Position numbers and translations under genes: made by a program. A stretch of DNA of 64,000 bases. Source: Salticus scenicus (taxonomy: Eukaryota; Arthropoda; Arachnida; Araneae; Salticidae). Positions 1 through 10,300 of this stretch are shown in pieces. The stretch is taken from the NCBI GenBank assembly GCA_963930645.1, contig OZ005649.1, positions 41,630,664-41,694,663 on the forward strand. The letters are read 5' to 3'. Numbering within the stretch: position 1 is the first letter of the stretch; the number at the start of each line of letters is the position of its first letter. The notes beneath the pieces were generated by a model, which saw only the letters and a list, made by a program, of their open reading frames with translations, was not told where the DNA came from and did no database searches.

Positions 1-189
1 ACTGTCTACATGTGTTTGATTGAGTTATTTTTTCTGTAAAATTGATAAAATTTTAATTTAAAATCACAAAACTCCAGAAAAAAAATGGCAAATTTCCATT
101 TTCGAATGTAAACATAAACATTTCATTTCAAAGGGTGATATTTAAACAATAAATATTCAACTAATATACTAAATAAAAGGAAAAGGGAT

Positions 190-580
190 TTGTTACTAAC
201 TGCTGCATGTGTAAGTAGACGATACGGAAAAAATTCCGATTTCCGTTTTTTTTTGCTGAATTTACATGTTTTGAGTTTTCTTTACGTTTCAATTAACTGA
301 AATTGGCTACTTATTTTTTAAAAAAGTGTCTTTATTGCTAGCTTTTGTGGGTAGAAGAAGCAAGTAGAAAATACATAAAAACTTTTGATTTCCGGTTTTC
401 GATGAATTTACACGTTTTGAGATTTCCTTGCATTTTAATTAAGTGAAATTGACTACTTATTTTTATTTTTTAAAAAGTGGATTTATTATTCTTTCCTCTG
501 CATATATAAGTAGAAAATATGATTCAGAAAAGTTTTAGATTTTCGGTTTTCGATAAAGTTACACGTTTTGAAATTTCCCG
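190..580. repeat. Tandem repeat, ~148-bp unit, about 2.5 copies
   Basis: Three diverged units start near 211, 361 and 508. Each has an AAGTAGA..ATA start, a TTTCCGGTTTTCGATGAATT-like block, a TACACGTTTTGA block and a GACTACTTATTTTT end. Spacing is about 150 and 147 bp. No coding potential is seen. The array runs into a long T tract at about 618-647. Confidence 0.65.
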
Positions 581-599
581 AACTTAATTCGACCATTTT

Positions 600-613
600 T
601 GAAAAATATGGTC

Positions 614-648
<35 letters not shown>

Positions 649-1350
649 TTCAAACATTGTATTTTATGAACCAATCGAATTAATTTAACATAATTTGATA
701 CTTGGTTGGGCCTTGGTTCACATGGTACCTATTAGCTTCTGGGCTGTATCACACAACAAGGAGCGTTTTCACGTTGTGATTTTTTCTCATTTCAGGAAAG
801 GCTAACATCTACAGAGAGAAATAGTTATATTAAGTAAAACTCTGCTGATTCAGTTAGATTGAATATCGGCAAACAATTGCCGCAGCTGTGTTGCAATTGC
901 ATTCCGTTTAGGACAAGGCAATAACTTTGCTTTGCCTCGCTTTGCAAAAAAAAAAAAAAAATGGTCGAGTTTCGACCACTGGGCAGTACTAGTCCATATA
1001 ATTAATATTCAAAATGTGTTCATATAGTTCTTAAGAAATGTAATATAACACTTAACATATGATACATGTAATTAGTACCCAGTCATGTATTAATATTATG
1101 ATTTTTCTCACTTTTTATAAGAATTTTTTTTTTCATTAATTATTATCTTAAAAAAAAGTGTAATATACATTTACTAACTTAAGAAATTTTATTAATTGGT
1201 ATTTTCATATAAATTTTGCTTAGTTGTCATTAAATTTATTGTAATCAAAGTGTTACTATTAAAATTTCGGTTATACGTCTTTTCTTTTATACGTTCTTGT
1301 CAGTCCCTTGAAAGACGTATAAACAGTGCTTTACTGAATATATAGTATAT
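600..1350. other. AT-rich spacer with homopolymers
   Basis: A T tract near 618-647 and an A tract near 946-961 are the only notable structures. A short open frame here is produced by the T tract (poly-lysine on the minus strand). I see no gene or recognisable repeat. Confidence 0.5.
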
Positions 1351-1353
1351 GTA

Positions 1354-1539
1354 GCTGCCATCATTTTAATTTATTCCGTATTTTTGCCCAGCCTTTATTG
1401 CACACCGCTTTATTTACTGAAAAAATATTCTCCAATAATTAATTTCGATAAAAGAAGAAAAAAATAATCTTTAAAAATAAGTATTATAAAAAAAGGCGGG
1501 GCAAAAAATACTACAGAATATATTAAAATGTTGGCAGTT
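1354..1539. mobile_element. CCGCC-type MITE copy 1
   Basis: Inverted arms: GCTGCCATCATTTTAATTTA at the left and TTAAAATGTTGGCAGTTA at the right, with an inner AAGGCGGGGCAAAAAATACT block. It belongs to the commonest short repeat superfamily of the window: no ORF, about 200 bp, arms that fold on each other. Confidence 0.65.
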
Positions 1540-1560
1540 ATGTATATATGTGTGTAATTT

Positions 1561-1712
1561 TAGCTACACCTCTTTTTCGCACCAGGATTTTTGTAGAACA
1601 ATTCTCTCCAATATGCGACAACGATTAAATAAGAAGCAAATCACTCTTAAAAATTACTGGTAGGGAAAAAAAGAGGGAATGCCTCGGAATAAATTTTAAA
1701 ACATGGCAAAAC
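1561..1712. mobile_element. CCGCC-type MITE, partial copy
   Basis: Contains the conserved CTTTTTCGCACCAG block, the AATTCTCTCCAATATGCGAC middle and the TCGGAATAAATTTTAAAAC right arm. The outer left arm is missing. Confidence 0.5.
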
Positions 1713-2053
1713 TTTGTTATTGTCTTCCCTGACATGCGTGGTAGTATTTATAAATTATTCCGAAGCATTGTTAGTATCCCTCCCCCTCTTTTCAACACCA
1801 CTATTTTTAACTGTATATTTTCTTTTTATTTCGATGAATCACCTATCGGAGAAAATCCCTCTGTAAGTAAATTAGTGTGGAAAAAAGTCGGGTACTGTTC
1901 AATGTTACCACCTTGTAGGGACTTTTATATTCACAATTAATCGCTAATTTTTTATTGTAATATTTGTCTAATCGACTATCATACATATCAAACATAACTT
2001 TTCAAAATTAGCGGTGATTAATTAGTCTCAAGTTGAAAAAAACATTATTTTAG

Positions 2054-2252
2054 CATAGCTGCCAACATTTTAATTTATTCCGGAGTATTTTCAGCTCCGC
2101 CGTTATTTCCCATCATTTTATTTATAGACAATTTTTTCTCCAATATATAACTTCGATAAAGTAAGAAAAAATTACTTTTAAAAAATAAGTGCTGTGAAAT
2201 AAAGGCGAGGCAAAAATTACTTCAGAATAAAGTAAAATGTTTGGAACTATAG
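2054..2252. mobile_element. CCGCC-type MITE copy 2
   Basis: Left arm CATAGCTGCCAACATTTTAA followed by TTTATTCCGGAGTATTTT. The right half has AAAGGCGAGGCAAAAATTAC and AGAATAAAGTAAAATGTTTG. Arms of about 60 bp, no coding capacity. Confidence 0.65.
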
Positions 2253-2264
2253 TTTAGTATATTG

Positions 2265-2732
2265 CATAGCTGCCAAACTTTTTATCTTATTTTATTTATT
2301 TTTTTATCAAATTCATCGTCACTATTTTTTAAAGAAATATATCACAAATATTTTCAAAGATTAAATAAGCTGAAAGCAACTATTAAAATTTTCCGTTATT
2401 AAATCTCCCTCGAAAAACGGGCAGAGCATGATTAAGGGGGAAGCACACATTATCTCCGCTCTCACCGGAATTTCTTTACAATTATTTTTTACTACATGTC
2501 ATAGAAATTCCACGCTTTGATGAGGAAATATTTTTTTATAAAAAATGAACGGTGTAAAACAATCCAATTTACTCACCGTTATTAGACACCAGAATTCTTT
2601 TAAAATAATTTTTAATGAGAATTTTCTGTTTATTATAGGAGGAAAGTATTTGTTAAAAATAACGGTGTAAGCATAAATAATGTGTGCTTCCCCCTTAATC
2701 AGGCTCTGAAAACGGGAGACTTGACAGCTATG
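2265..2732. mobile_element. MITE with CATAGCTG ends, split by a hAT-type MITE
   Basis: Ends are CATAGCTGCCAAACTTTTTA and GACTTGACAGCTATG in inverted orientation. Taking out 2422-2708 and one 8-bp duplication leaves a short MITE of about 170 bp. A related end (AAACGGGAGACATGGTACCT on the minus strand) is seen near 16980-17005. Confidence 0.5.
2422..2708. mobile_element. hAT-type MITE with exact 8-bp target duplication
   Basis: Terminal inverted repeats begin CAGAGCATGATTAAGGGGGA and continue through AAGCACACATTAT. The right end is the near-perfect reverse complement. AAAACGGG occurs directly at both borders (2414-2421 and 2709-2716), the 8-bp duplication expected of hAT elements. At 287 bp with no ORF it is non-autonomous. 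It lies inside an older MITE. Confidence 0.85.
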
Positions 2733-3029
2733 ATGTTTAAAAAACTGTTCAGTGTAAACAACATTACAATTTTGCCCTTTTACTGAGAGTTAAAGTTAAA
2801 ATAACATATGTATCTATATTTAGCATTGATCATGTATGTTATGTGTAACAATGTCTCAGTTCTAGGAATTTGTTTTATTGATCTTATGACGACAATTGAT
2901 GTCAAAAATGACAAAAATGATGACAAAAATGTTATCTTTATTTTAATTAAAAATATGCAGGGAATATGTTTGCGTCACTTCATTCTAACGCATGAAAATA
3001 AAAAACACAGAATTTGAATATAATAATTT

Positions 3030-3390
3030 TTTGGGAAGATATGAATTATTGTTTATCACATTCATTTAACATTAGCATACCCATACTGTAACAGCTTATA
3101 GATCTATAAAAAATTAAGTAAAATATATAAACTATACCATTTTTTGAGATGATTTGATCCAAATAATTGAAATAAAGTATACAAAATGGAGATTACTATT
3201 TAAAAAAAACGAAGTTGATGCCAATTTTAATATGCAGATGACCCCTAAGCAAAATCAAACTATGCCATTATAAACTAGACGTTATAATAATCGATTGGTA
3301 CCAGCCGCATGTTTCTACGGCAACTTACGGCGAAATTAGGTGGGGGAGAGTGGCTTTATTTATTTATTTATTTTTCTTTTGCTGACTGTA
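3030..3390 (+). mobile_element. Diverged 3' part of a CAGTCGGGG-family transposon (copy 0)
   Basis: Aligns with the ends of copies A and B: CATTTAACATTAGCA, a TTAAGTAAAATATA block, then TTTTAATATGCAGATGACCC, then a T-rich tail and GCTGACTGTA. It is clearly older than copies A and B, whose corresponding segments lie at about 12003-12336 and 14480-14801. The left part is not recognisable. Confidence 0.6.
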
Positions 3391-4225
3391 CAATGTACAG
3401 ACGGGGAAAAAAAAAACGCAACACCCGCTGTAATTTCGTTACTAATTGACGTAAGAACATCTAATAGACATCATTCAACAGGAAATTAAAAGCACTTTCT
3501 GAATATGTCCTCAAATTTTAAATTAGGGGTCATCTACATATTGAAATGAGTGCTAACTTTGACTTTTTTCAATAGCAACACCCAATTTTGACTTCATTTT
3601 CGAATTTCTGAGAGTCTAGCAGTGCGGAAAAGTATACTGTTTGTATACTTTATCTTTAGTATTTATAGAGTTATAATCAAAAATGTGTCAGGGGGTTATC
3701 TATAAATGTAGTAAAATAAAACTGAGATCCTATAAAAATTATAGAAAATTTTAATGTATCACACCGGAAATCTTTCAGTTAAAAAATAATTATAGAAATT
3801 AATAAAACGTTGCCCTTTTTCCAGTTCCTTAATTATCCTGAATTCAATTTTTTCAGATTTGTATATACTTCAGTACTTTTTAGATAATTTTAGGTCTGTT
3901 TAAATACATTACACTTCCGATTAGTCCATACAGTACTTTTTGAAAAAAGTGCAATATTTTTTAAGTAAATGTGTCTATTATGGCTGTACTGATCACAAAT
4001 AAAGCTTAAATTTTGTTTCGTAGGTGTAACATAATATACCAAATGAAATAATATAGATATATGTATATACAACAATGCTAAATCTTTTCGGATAAATTAT
4101 TGTAAGGGTTCATGAAGTAAATATTAAACAATTTTAATCGCACTTACCAGTTTTGTATCAGTTGAACTCCTTGGAACTGCACGATTCTTTTTATAATTTC
4201 TATGAAAATATAATTTCTTAATTAA

Positions 4226-4528
4226 CCCTTTCGCGACTGTTTACGTAGATTCACGATATTTGAAAATCTGTAACTCTGTCTGTGGGCGTTTCTTCGTAAT
4301 TTGTGTGTTACATATTTCTTAAGTGTGTACCCAGTGTTCATATTTTTGCAATAAAATATACTATGTATAGAAATATATTGATTAGAAAGAATATAATTAT
4401 AATGTATATCCATTTGTAATATAATTGTGAATACAGAATATTTGTTCTGAAATATTTTATTTTGAGAGTATAACGCCTGTAGGCGGGTCTTACTGTCAAA
4501 AGACAAAATCGTGCAGTCGCAAAAAGTG
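4226..4528 (+). mobile_element. TTAA-flanked (piggyBac-like) MITE inside copy A
   Basis: TTAA at 4222-4225 and 4529-4532 flank ends CCCTTTCGCGACTG and CAGTCGCAAAAAGTG. About 303 bp, no ORF. TTAA duplications are the hallmark of piggyBac elements. The same insertion sits at the matching place in copy B (13165-13461), so it predates the split of A and B. Confidence 0.7.
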
Positions 4529-5513
4529 TTAAAATATATTTATAAAAGTTAAAGTATGTTTTTAAAAATGCATAAAGTTAAAATATATTTATAAAATTTT
4601 AAAGACTAAAGTGTCCTTAAAATACTAATCGTCCTCCTACAATATAAGTAAATAAATAAAATAAAATAAAGCAATAAATGAAGCTAATGATTAAGCCTTT
4701 TTTAACTATGATGGTAGTTAAGAAACGATTTTACAAGCCTGTCTTGCATTCCAATTCCATTCGTTTTTTATATTTGACAATTTCACATTAAACATATTTT
4801 TCTATTTAAAATAGTAAACCCCGCCTATTTCGTTAATTTTTTTTCTTCTAGTGTTTGTTTAAAAAATTCAAAATTTATCACCAATTAATCGATGAGGTAA
4901 ATACCACTTGTGCATATTTTTGTCAACATAAAATAAGGGGTTTAACACGAATACTCAATATCACATTTACTTTACTTTTGTGCATTGTTTTGTTTTGAAG
5001 AACGATGAAGGCGGGGCTTGTCTTCTTTAGAAAACAGGAATTTTTGATGCTAACACTAATGTCTAAAAATCATAATTTTTGTTTCATTTCTTTGCATTTG
5101 ACGTTGTTGTTATATAATTTGACCCGTAAATAAAAAATAAAAATATTTTGTTTAATTTTCTTTGTTATTTTTAAAGATTTGATTCGTTATCTCATGCAAA
5201 ACTTTATAAGAGACGGACCCCTAAACCACTTCAAAAGAAATATTTATTTATATCTCGAAAACTAATAACTGGAATGAGCTGCAAATTTGTACACCCATAT
5301 TTTTCAGCATTAGGATTCGTTTTATGTAAAAATTAATATAGGTCATAATTCATAATTTTTATGAACATGAATTTATTAATAATTTTCATAATTATATATA
5401 TTTTTCAGAATCAAAAGTAATGATGGATTATGTTTGGGTTTCTTCACTATATCTCGTAAAAAAAACATTATATCGATCAAATTATTTTTTGTGAAGATAT
5501 TAATAAAAGTTTG

Positions 5514-6092
5514 TGTTGATTAATTATAACTAGACTCATGCATAAAGAATTGACCTGCATCAAAAACATTTTACTAAAACGAAATAAGTTTCAGCATGCA
5601 TAATATTAAGAAAAGCTAACTCACCTCTCTCCTGCATTTCCTCTGGTCGCTTGAAAAAAAAACATTTTGGGCCATACAAGTCAATAAAGATGAAATCCCA
5701 TTACTTTCTATAGTTGATTTTAATCAGATATTTTCTTTCAGAATTTTATGAATAAAAACAGAATCTTTCACAAACTTTAGCACAGGTTTAAACATTCAGA
5801 ATACGTATAAAGGCATTTTTTTATGCCTTGAATGAATTATAAAGAATAAACAGAAGAATACTTATTGTTTTAATAATATAACAATTAATGGATTACTTGG
5901 CTGTACGAATGCAGCCTGAATATTAGAATGTCAATTCAAGAATAAAGTTACTTCAGTTTTTCGAATAGTTCAGAGAGAAAAACAGAATCAATAATAAAAA
6001 AAAAGAAAAAGAATGAGTTTTTTTCTCTTTCTGGTCACATGACTGTCTACTTCTGATCGGCTGTCGCCTTTACCGCTTCCCATGAATCAACA
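5514..6092 (-). repeat. BEL/Pao 3' LTR
   Basis: 579 bp, bounded by TGTTGATT and AATCAACA on the plus strand. Identical to 11420-11998 except one substitution (ATA against AGA near 5730) and 9A/7T against 8A/8T run lengths near 5996-6024. The last ~15 codons and stop of the integrase frame lie inside it. Confidence 0.95.
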
Positions 6093-7369
6093 GGCTGGGC
6101 GGGGCGGGAAGGCACCGGAGCAGGAGTCGAAATACTTGGAAAAGGGATCACCTGCGTAACCGGTCGAATCAGAGTTCCAGCAGAAGAGGTTTTAAGTTGC
6201 AGGACCCTGGCGATTCCGTCAGGTCCGGGAATCAACTTGATGATTCTGGCGAGATCCCAATGGAGTGGAGGTGATACTTTATTTTTCAGGATGACGAGTT
6301 CCCCTGGAGAAAAGTTGTGACGGTGGTTGTTGGTTCTTTTGGATCTATACAGCAATGTTGGCAGGTATTGTGCTTTCCACCTCTTCCAAAACGTTTCCTT
6401 CATCTGCAATAAGAGCTTATACCTAGAAGAAAGACTAAGAGAATTGTTGGTTAATGGTAGTTCTGGCAATTCTAATAATGCAGTACCAATCAAGAAATGT
6501 CCTGGTGTTAAAGCTGCGATATCATTTGGAGCATTGGACAATGGTGTTAGAGGCCGCGAATTTATAACAGCCTCTATTTGACATAGAAGGGTGGAAAGTT
6601 CCTCAAACGTTAATATTGCTCCTTGTGTGATTTTTACCAAATGATGTTTGGCTAATTTTATCGACGCTTCCCAGAGTCCCCAAAAATTTGGAGCATACGG
6701 GGGAATAAAGTGCCAGGTTATTTGGTGTTGGGAAGCAAAATTTTGTAATTTTTCTTCTTTGAATAAAGAAAATAGCTGTTTTAGGTAAGAATGGGCTCCG
6801 ACAAAATTTCTGCCATTGTCCGAAAATATGTCAGAGGGGTATCCACGCCTACCTATGAAGCTTTTCAAGGTTACGAGAAAGGCTTCTGTAGAAAGATTTG
6901 AAACACATTCAAGATGCACTGCCTTTGTCGCCATACAGATGAAAAGGGCAATATATGATTTAAAGGTTGTCGCTTTTCGTTTATGTTGACATTTTGTCAT
7001 TACTGGTCCCGCGAAATCGACACCAACCTTTGAAAAGGGCCGAATGGGTGTGATTCTTTCTGAGGGTAGATCCCCCATCTTTGGAATTATTGGCTTAGCT
7101 GACAGTCGAAAACAGAGTATACACTGTCTTAATACTGATTTTACGGTGGAGCGTCCGTGGGGAATCCAAAATTTGTTTCTAAGGAGTGAAAGTACTAAAT
7201 TGGGACCAGCATGGGAGCTTAAGTTATGATAATATGTTATTATCAAGGAAGTAACGTGATTTGCTTTGGGAAGTAATATGGGGTGTTTTTTCTTGAAATC
7301 GTAAGGATGGGTGGTTCCGCAGGCGTCCTCCAACACGAAGAATGCCTGCTTCATCCAGAAAAGGATCAA
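6047..7369 (-). CDS. pol: BEL/Pao integrase region of Pol (frame-shifted from the main frame)
   Basis: Encodes the retroviral-type integrase that would join the element's cDNA to host DNA. The zinc-binding HHCC domain has H48/H53 (YYHNLSSHAGP) and C83/C86. The catalytic core has D118 (VGVDFAGP), D184 (FSDNGRNF) and E234 (GLWEASIK), the expected D,D,E set. A C-terminal domain typical of BEL/Pao (DUF5641-like, about residues 325-410, WKRWKAQYLPTL) follows. The first methionine is not a true start: residues before about 20 are out-of-frame sequence upstream of the frame change near 7290-7320. The frame overlaps the end of the 7224-11207 frame and ends at 6047, inside the LTR. All key residues are intact, which fits a recent copy. 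Confidence 0.9.
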   Translation of the reverse strand: MILFWMKQAFFVLEDACGTTHPYDFKKKHPILLPKANHVTSLIITYYHNLSSHAGPNLVLSLLRNKFWIPHGRSTVKSVLRQCILCFRLSAKPIIPKMGDLPSERITPIRPFSKVGVDFAGPVMTKCQHKRKATTFKSYIALFICMATKAVHLECVSNLSTEAFLVTLKSFIGRRGYPSDIFSDNGRNFVGAHSYLKQLFSLFKEEKLQNFASQHQITWHFIPPYAPNFWGLWEASIKLAKHHLVKITQGAILTFEELSTLLCQIEAVINSRPLTPLSNAPNDIAALTPGHFLIGTALLELPELPLTNNSLSLSSRYKLLLQMKETFWKRWKAQYLPTLLYRSKRTNNHRHNFSPGELVILKNKVSPPLHWDLARIIKLIPGPDGIARVLQLKTSSAGTLIRPVTQVIPFPSISTPAPVPSRPAQPVDSWEAVKATADQK

Positions 7370-10300
7370 GACAGAATAGATGGTGCGAAGGTTTTAAAAG
7401 TTTGCCTTTCCTTAGTAAGGGCATTTCATCACTAAATTTTGCATTTTGAATAATGTTTACAAGCCACATTTCCGCTTGATTTAGCTCTATGGCCTTTAAA
7501 GGACCACTTTCCTTTGATTTGGTTTTAATTTTATTGATAAATCTCAAAACATAAGCTAGAATTCTTAAAAGTTTTAGATAGTTAGAGTATTTCGTGATAT
7601 GTGATATGAAAGTGTTATTAGAAAGTGTAGGCTTAGAACTTGAATCTGTCGAATGTTGATGAGTTTGTTTCTGAACGGAAACTGAATGTAATGTGCACAT
7701 TGGTGGTAGCTCAAAACTATGGAGCCATTTTGGCCCTTCCCACCACTCAGTTCTAGCTTTCAACTTAGCCGGGGACAATCCGCGTGTGGCACAATCGGCC
7801 GGGTTTTCTTTTCCTGGGATATGTCTCCAAAATTCTAATTGAGTAAGAGCTCTGATTTTGGTAGCTCTATGGGCCACGAAACTATTTCCTTTGTTTGAAG
7901 GGTTATTTATCCAGTTTAATACAATAGAAGAGTCAGTATACCAGTATGTCGAATGAGTAAATTTAAGGGATTTTTGAATATTGCAAATTAACTCAGCTAC
8001 GAGTACAGCCCCACACAATTCTAATTTCGGTAAAGTGAGTACTTTTATGGGTGCGACTCTAGTTTTAGCAGCAATTAGATATACCTGAATCGTGTTTGTT
8101 ATGATCTTTAAATATGCGACTGCCGCATACGCCCTCGGAGAGGCATCACAAAAGCCATGCAGTTCAACTGTACAATCTTTAGTATTTGAACCTACATAGC
8201 GTGGAATGGACATAGATTTAAACTCATTAATTTCATTATAAAAAGTTTTCCATTCTTGCAAAATATCTGGAGGTATAGGCTCATCCCACGTTGATTGCAA
8301 CTTCCACAATTTTTGTAGAATGAGTTTTAAGGTTATTGTAGATGACGAAATAATTCCGAGGGGATCATAAATTTGCGCAATTACGGAGAGCAACTGTCTT
8401 TTCGTATTAATTTGTTGATCAGCTAAGGTTCTAACTTGAAGAGTATCTTCACTTAAATCCCAGAACATTCCTAGTACTCTTTGATTTATTTTTTCTTTAT
8501 CCTCAAAAAAATGAATGACCGAATTAGCCTTATCTTCCTCTGGAATATCAGCGAGCGTTTCTGGATGGCTACAAGCCCATTTCTTAAGTTTAAACCCTCC
8601 AGCTTGCATTAGAGCCTGCAGCTCCATTATTCTATCTTTTGCTAATTGAAGGGATTGTGCCCCTGACAATAAGTCGTCGATATAAAAATCCTCCTTGGCA
8701 ATTTCTGCTGCCAATGGAAAATTTTGTCCCTCATCCTCACATAATTGCTTAAGGGTGCGTAACGCTAAATAGGGTGCACAAGCTGTTCCATAGGTGACAG
8801 TATTCAATTCGTAAAAGGATAATTGGTCATTGGGAGATTCTCTCCAAACAATTCTCTGGTATATTCTATCTTTTCTATCAATTAAAATTTGACGATACAT
8901 TTTAGCAATGTCTGCACTGAACGCTACAGGGTTGGCTCGAAATTTTACTAAATTGTCAAAAATATTTGACTGTAGTTTAGGACCAATATATAGAATGTCA
9001 TTTAAAGATTTGTTATTTGTTGTTTTAAACGAGGCGTCAAATACTACACGTAATTTTGTTGTTTCAGAGTTTTCATTTACCACCGCATGATGCGGTAAAT
9101 AATAATGTGGCGTTTCATTAATTTCAGCTGGATTTAATTTTGACATATGACCCAAATTTATATATTCGTTCATGAAATTTGAATACTCCATTTTTAATTG
9201 TGGGTTCTTTTTAAGTTTATTTTCAATGGAAAGAAATCTTGAAATAGCACCTGACTTACTGTCGCCTAGTGCCTTATCTGGCTTAAAGGGCAGATGAACG
9301 ACATATCTTCCCTGACTATTTCTTTTAGTTGTGGTCACATAAATATTTTCCACAGGATCATTTTCTATCTTTTTTGATTCTACATTTGGAATTGATTCTG
9401 TATCAAAAAATTGTTTTAAAGTGTTGTTGATATCATCATCAATAGTCATATGACACGTTAAACTGATATTTGTACATAGAAAACTGTTTATTCGTCCTGA
9501 AAGGAGGTAACCCAGCTTTGTGGGGAATGCTGTAGGAGTTCCTGCTGGCCCTTGAATTGGACTGCCATTGCAGATTGAGGCGACTATTTCTGCCCCAAGA
9601 AGAATATCGATTGGACCACTAACGTCATAATTGGGATCCGCTAGTTGTAATCCCTTTATGTGTGGCCAATCATGTTGCGGTAGTTGGAAATTAGGGAGAG
9701 GTGAGGTAACCCTATCAACTATAAAAGCGCTGACTGAAAATGACTCCGACGAAAAATGCGGAGTGAATTTAAATTCTGTTTCGTTGAGAGCAGTTTCTGC
9801 TAAAACGCAATTAATCCCTATTATACTATGCGACGTGCTCCGTAAGGGCAAATTTAGTCGCTTAGCACATTCCATAGTAATTAATGAATTTTGACTAGCA
9901 TTATCTATCAAAGCTTTACAATGCACAATTTTTCCTTGATTTGATTTAACCTTAATTAGTGCTGTAGATAACAAAACATTACTAGAATAAAACTGAGCAC
10001 TATTAGAGACTGATATATCTGGCGATACATGATTCGCCCTTTCAGAATTTATATTTCTACCATAAACATGTAGCAATGTATGATGTTTTTCTGCACAATT
10101 TTTACAATTAATGTTTATCCTACAATTCTCCAGCCTATGATTTTGGCGTAAGCAATTTTGACATAACTTATTTAATTCAACAAATTTCCATCTTTCTTTA
10201 ACCGGTTTTGCATTAAATGTCGGACATTTAAATAGCGCGTGACGCTCATTACAAAGAATGCACGTATTTTCCTTTTTTACAATTGTACTCAATACGTTTG

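Noticed and set aside
486..674. Lysine-rich small frame
   Set aside because: Created by a T homopolymer read on the minus strand; the same applies to frames at 13543-13725 and 21955-22164.
7224..7369. Established programmed frameshift between RNase H and integrase
   Set aside because: No slippery sequence or structure could be shown from one copy; a simple 1-base change or read error is equally possible.
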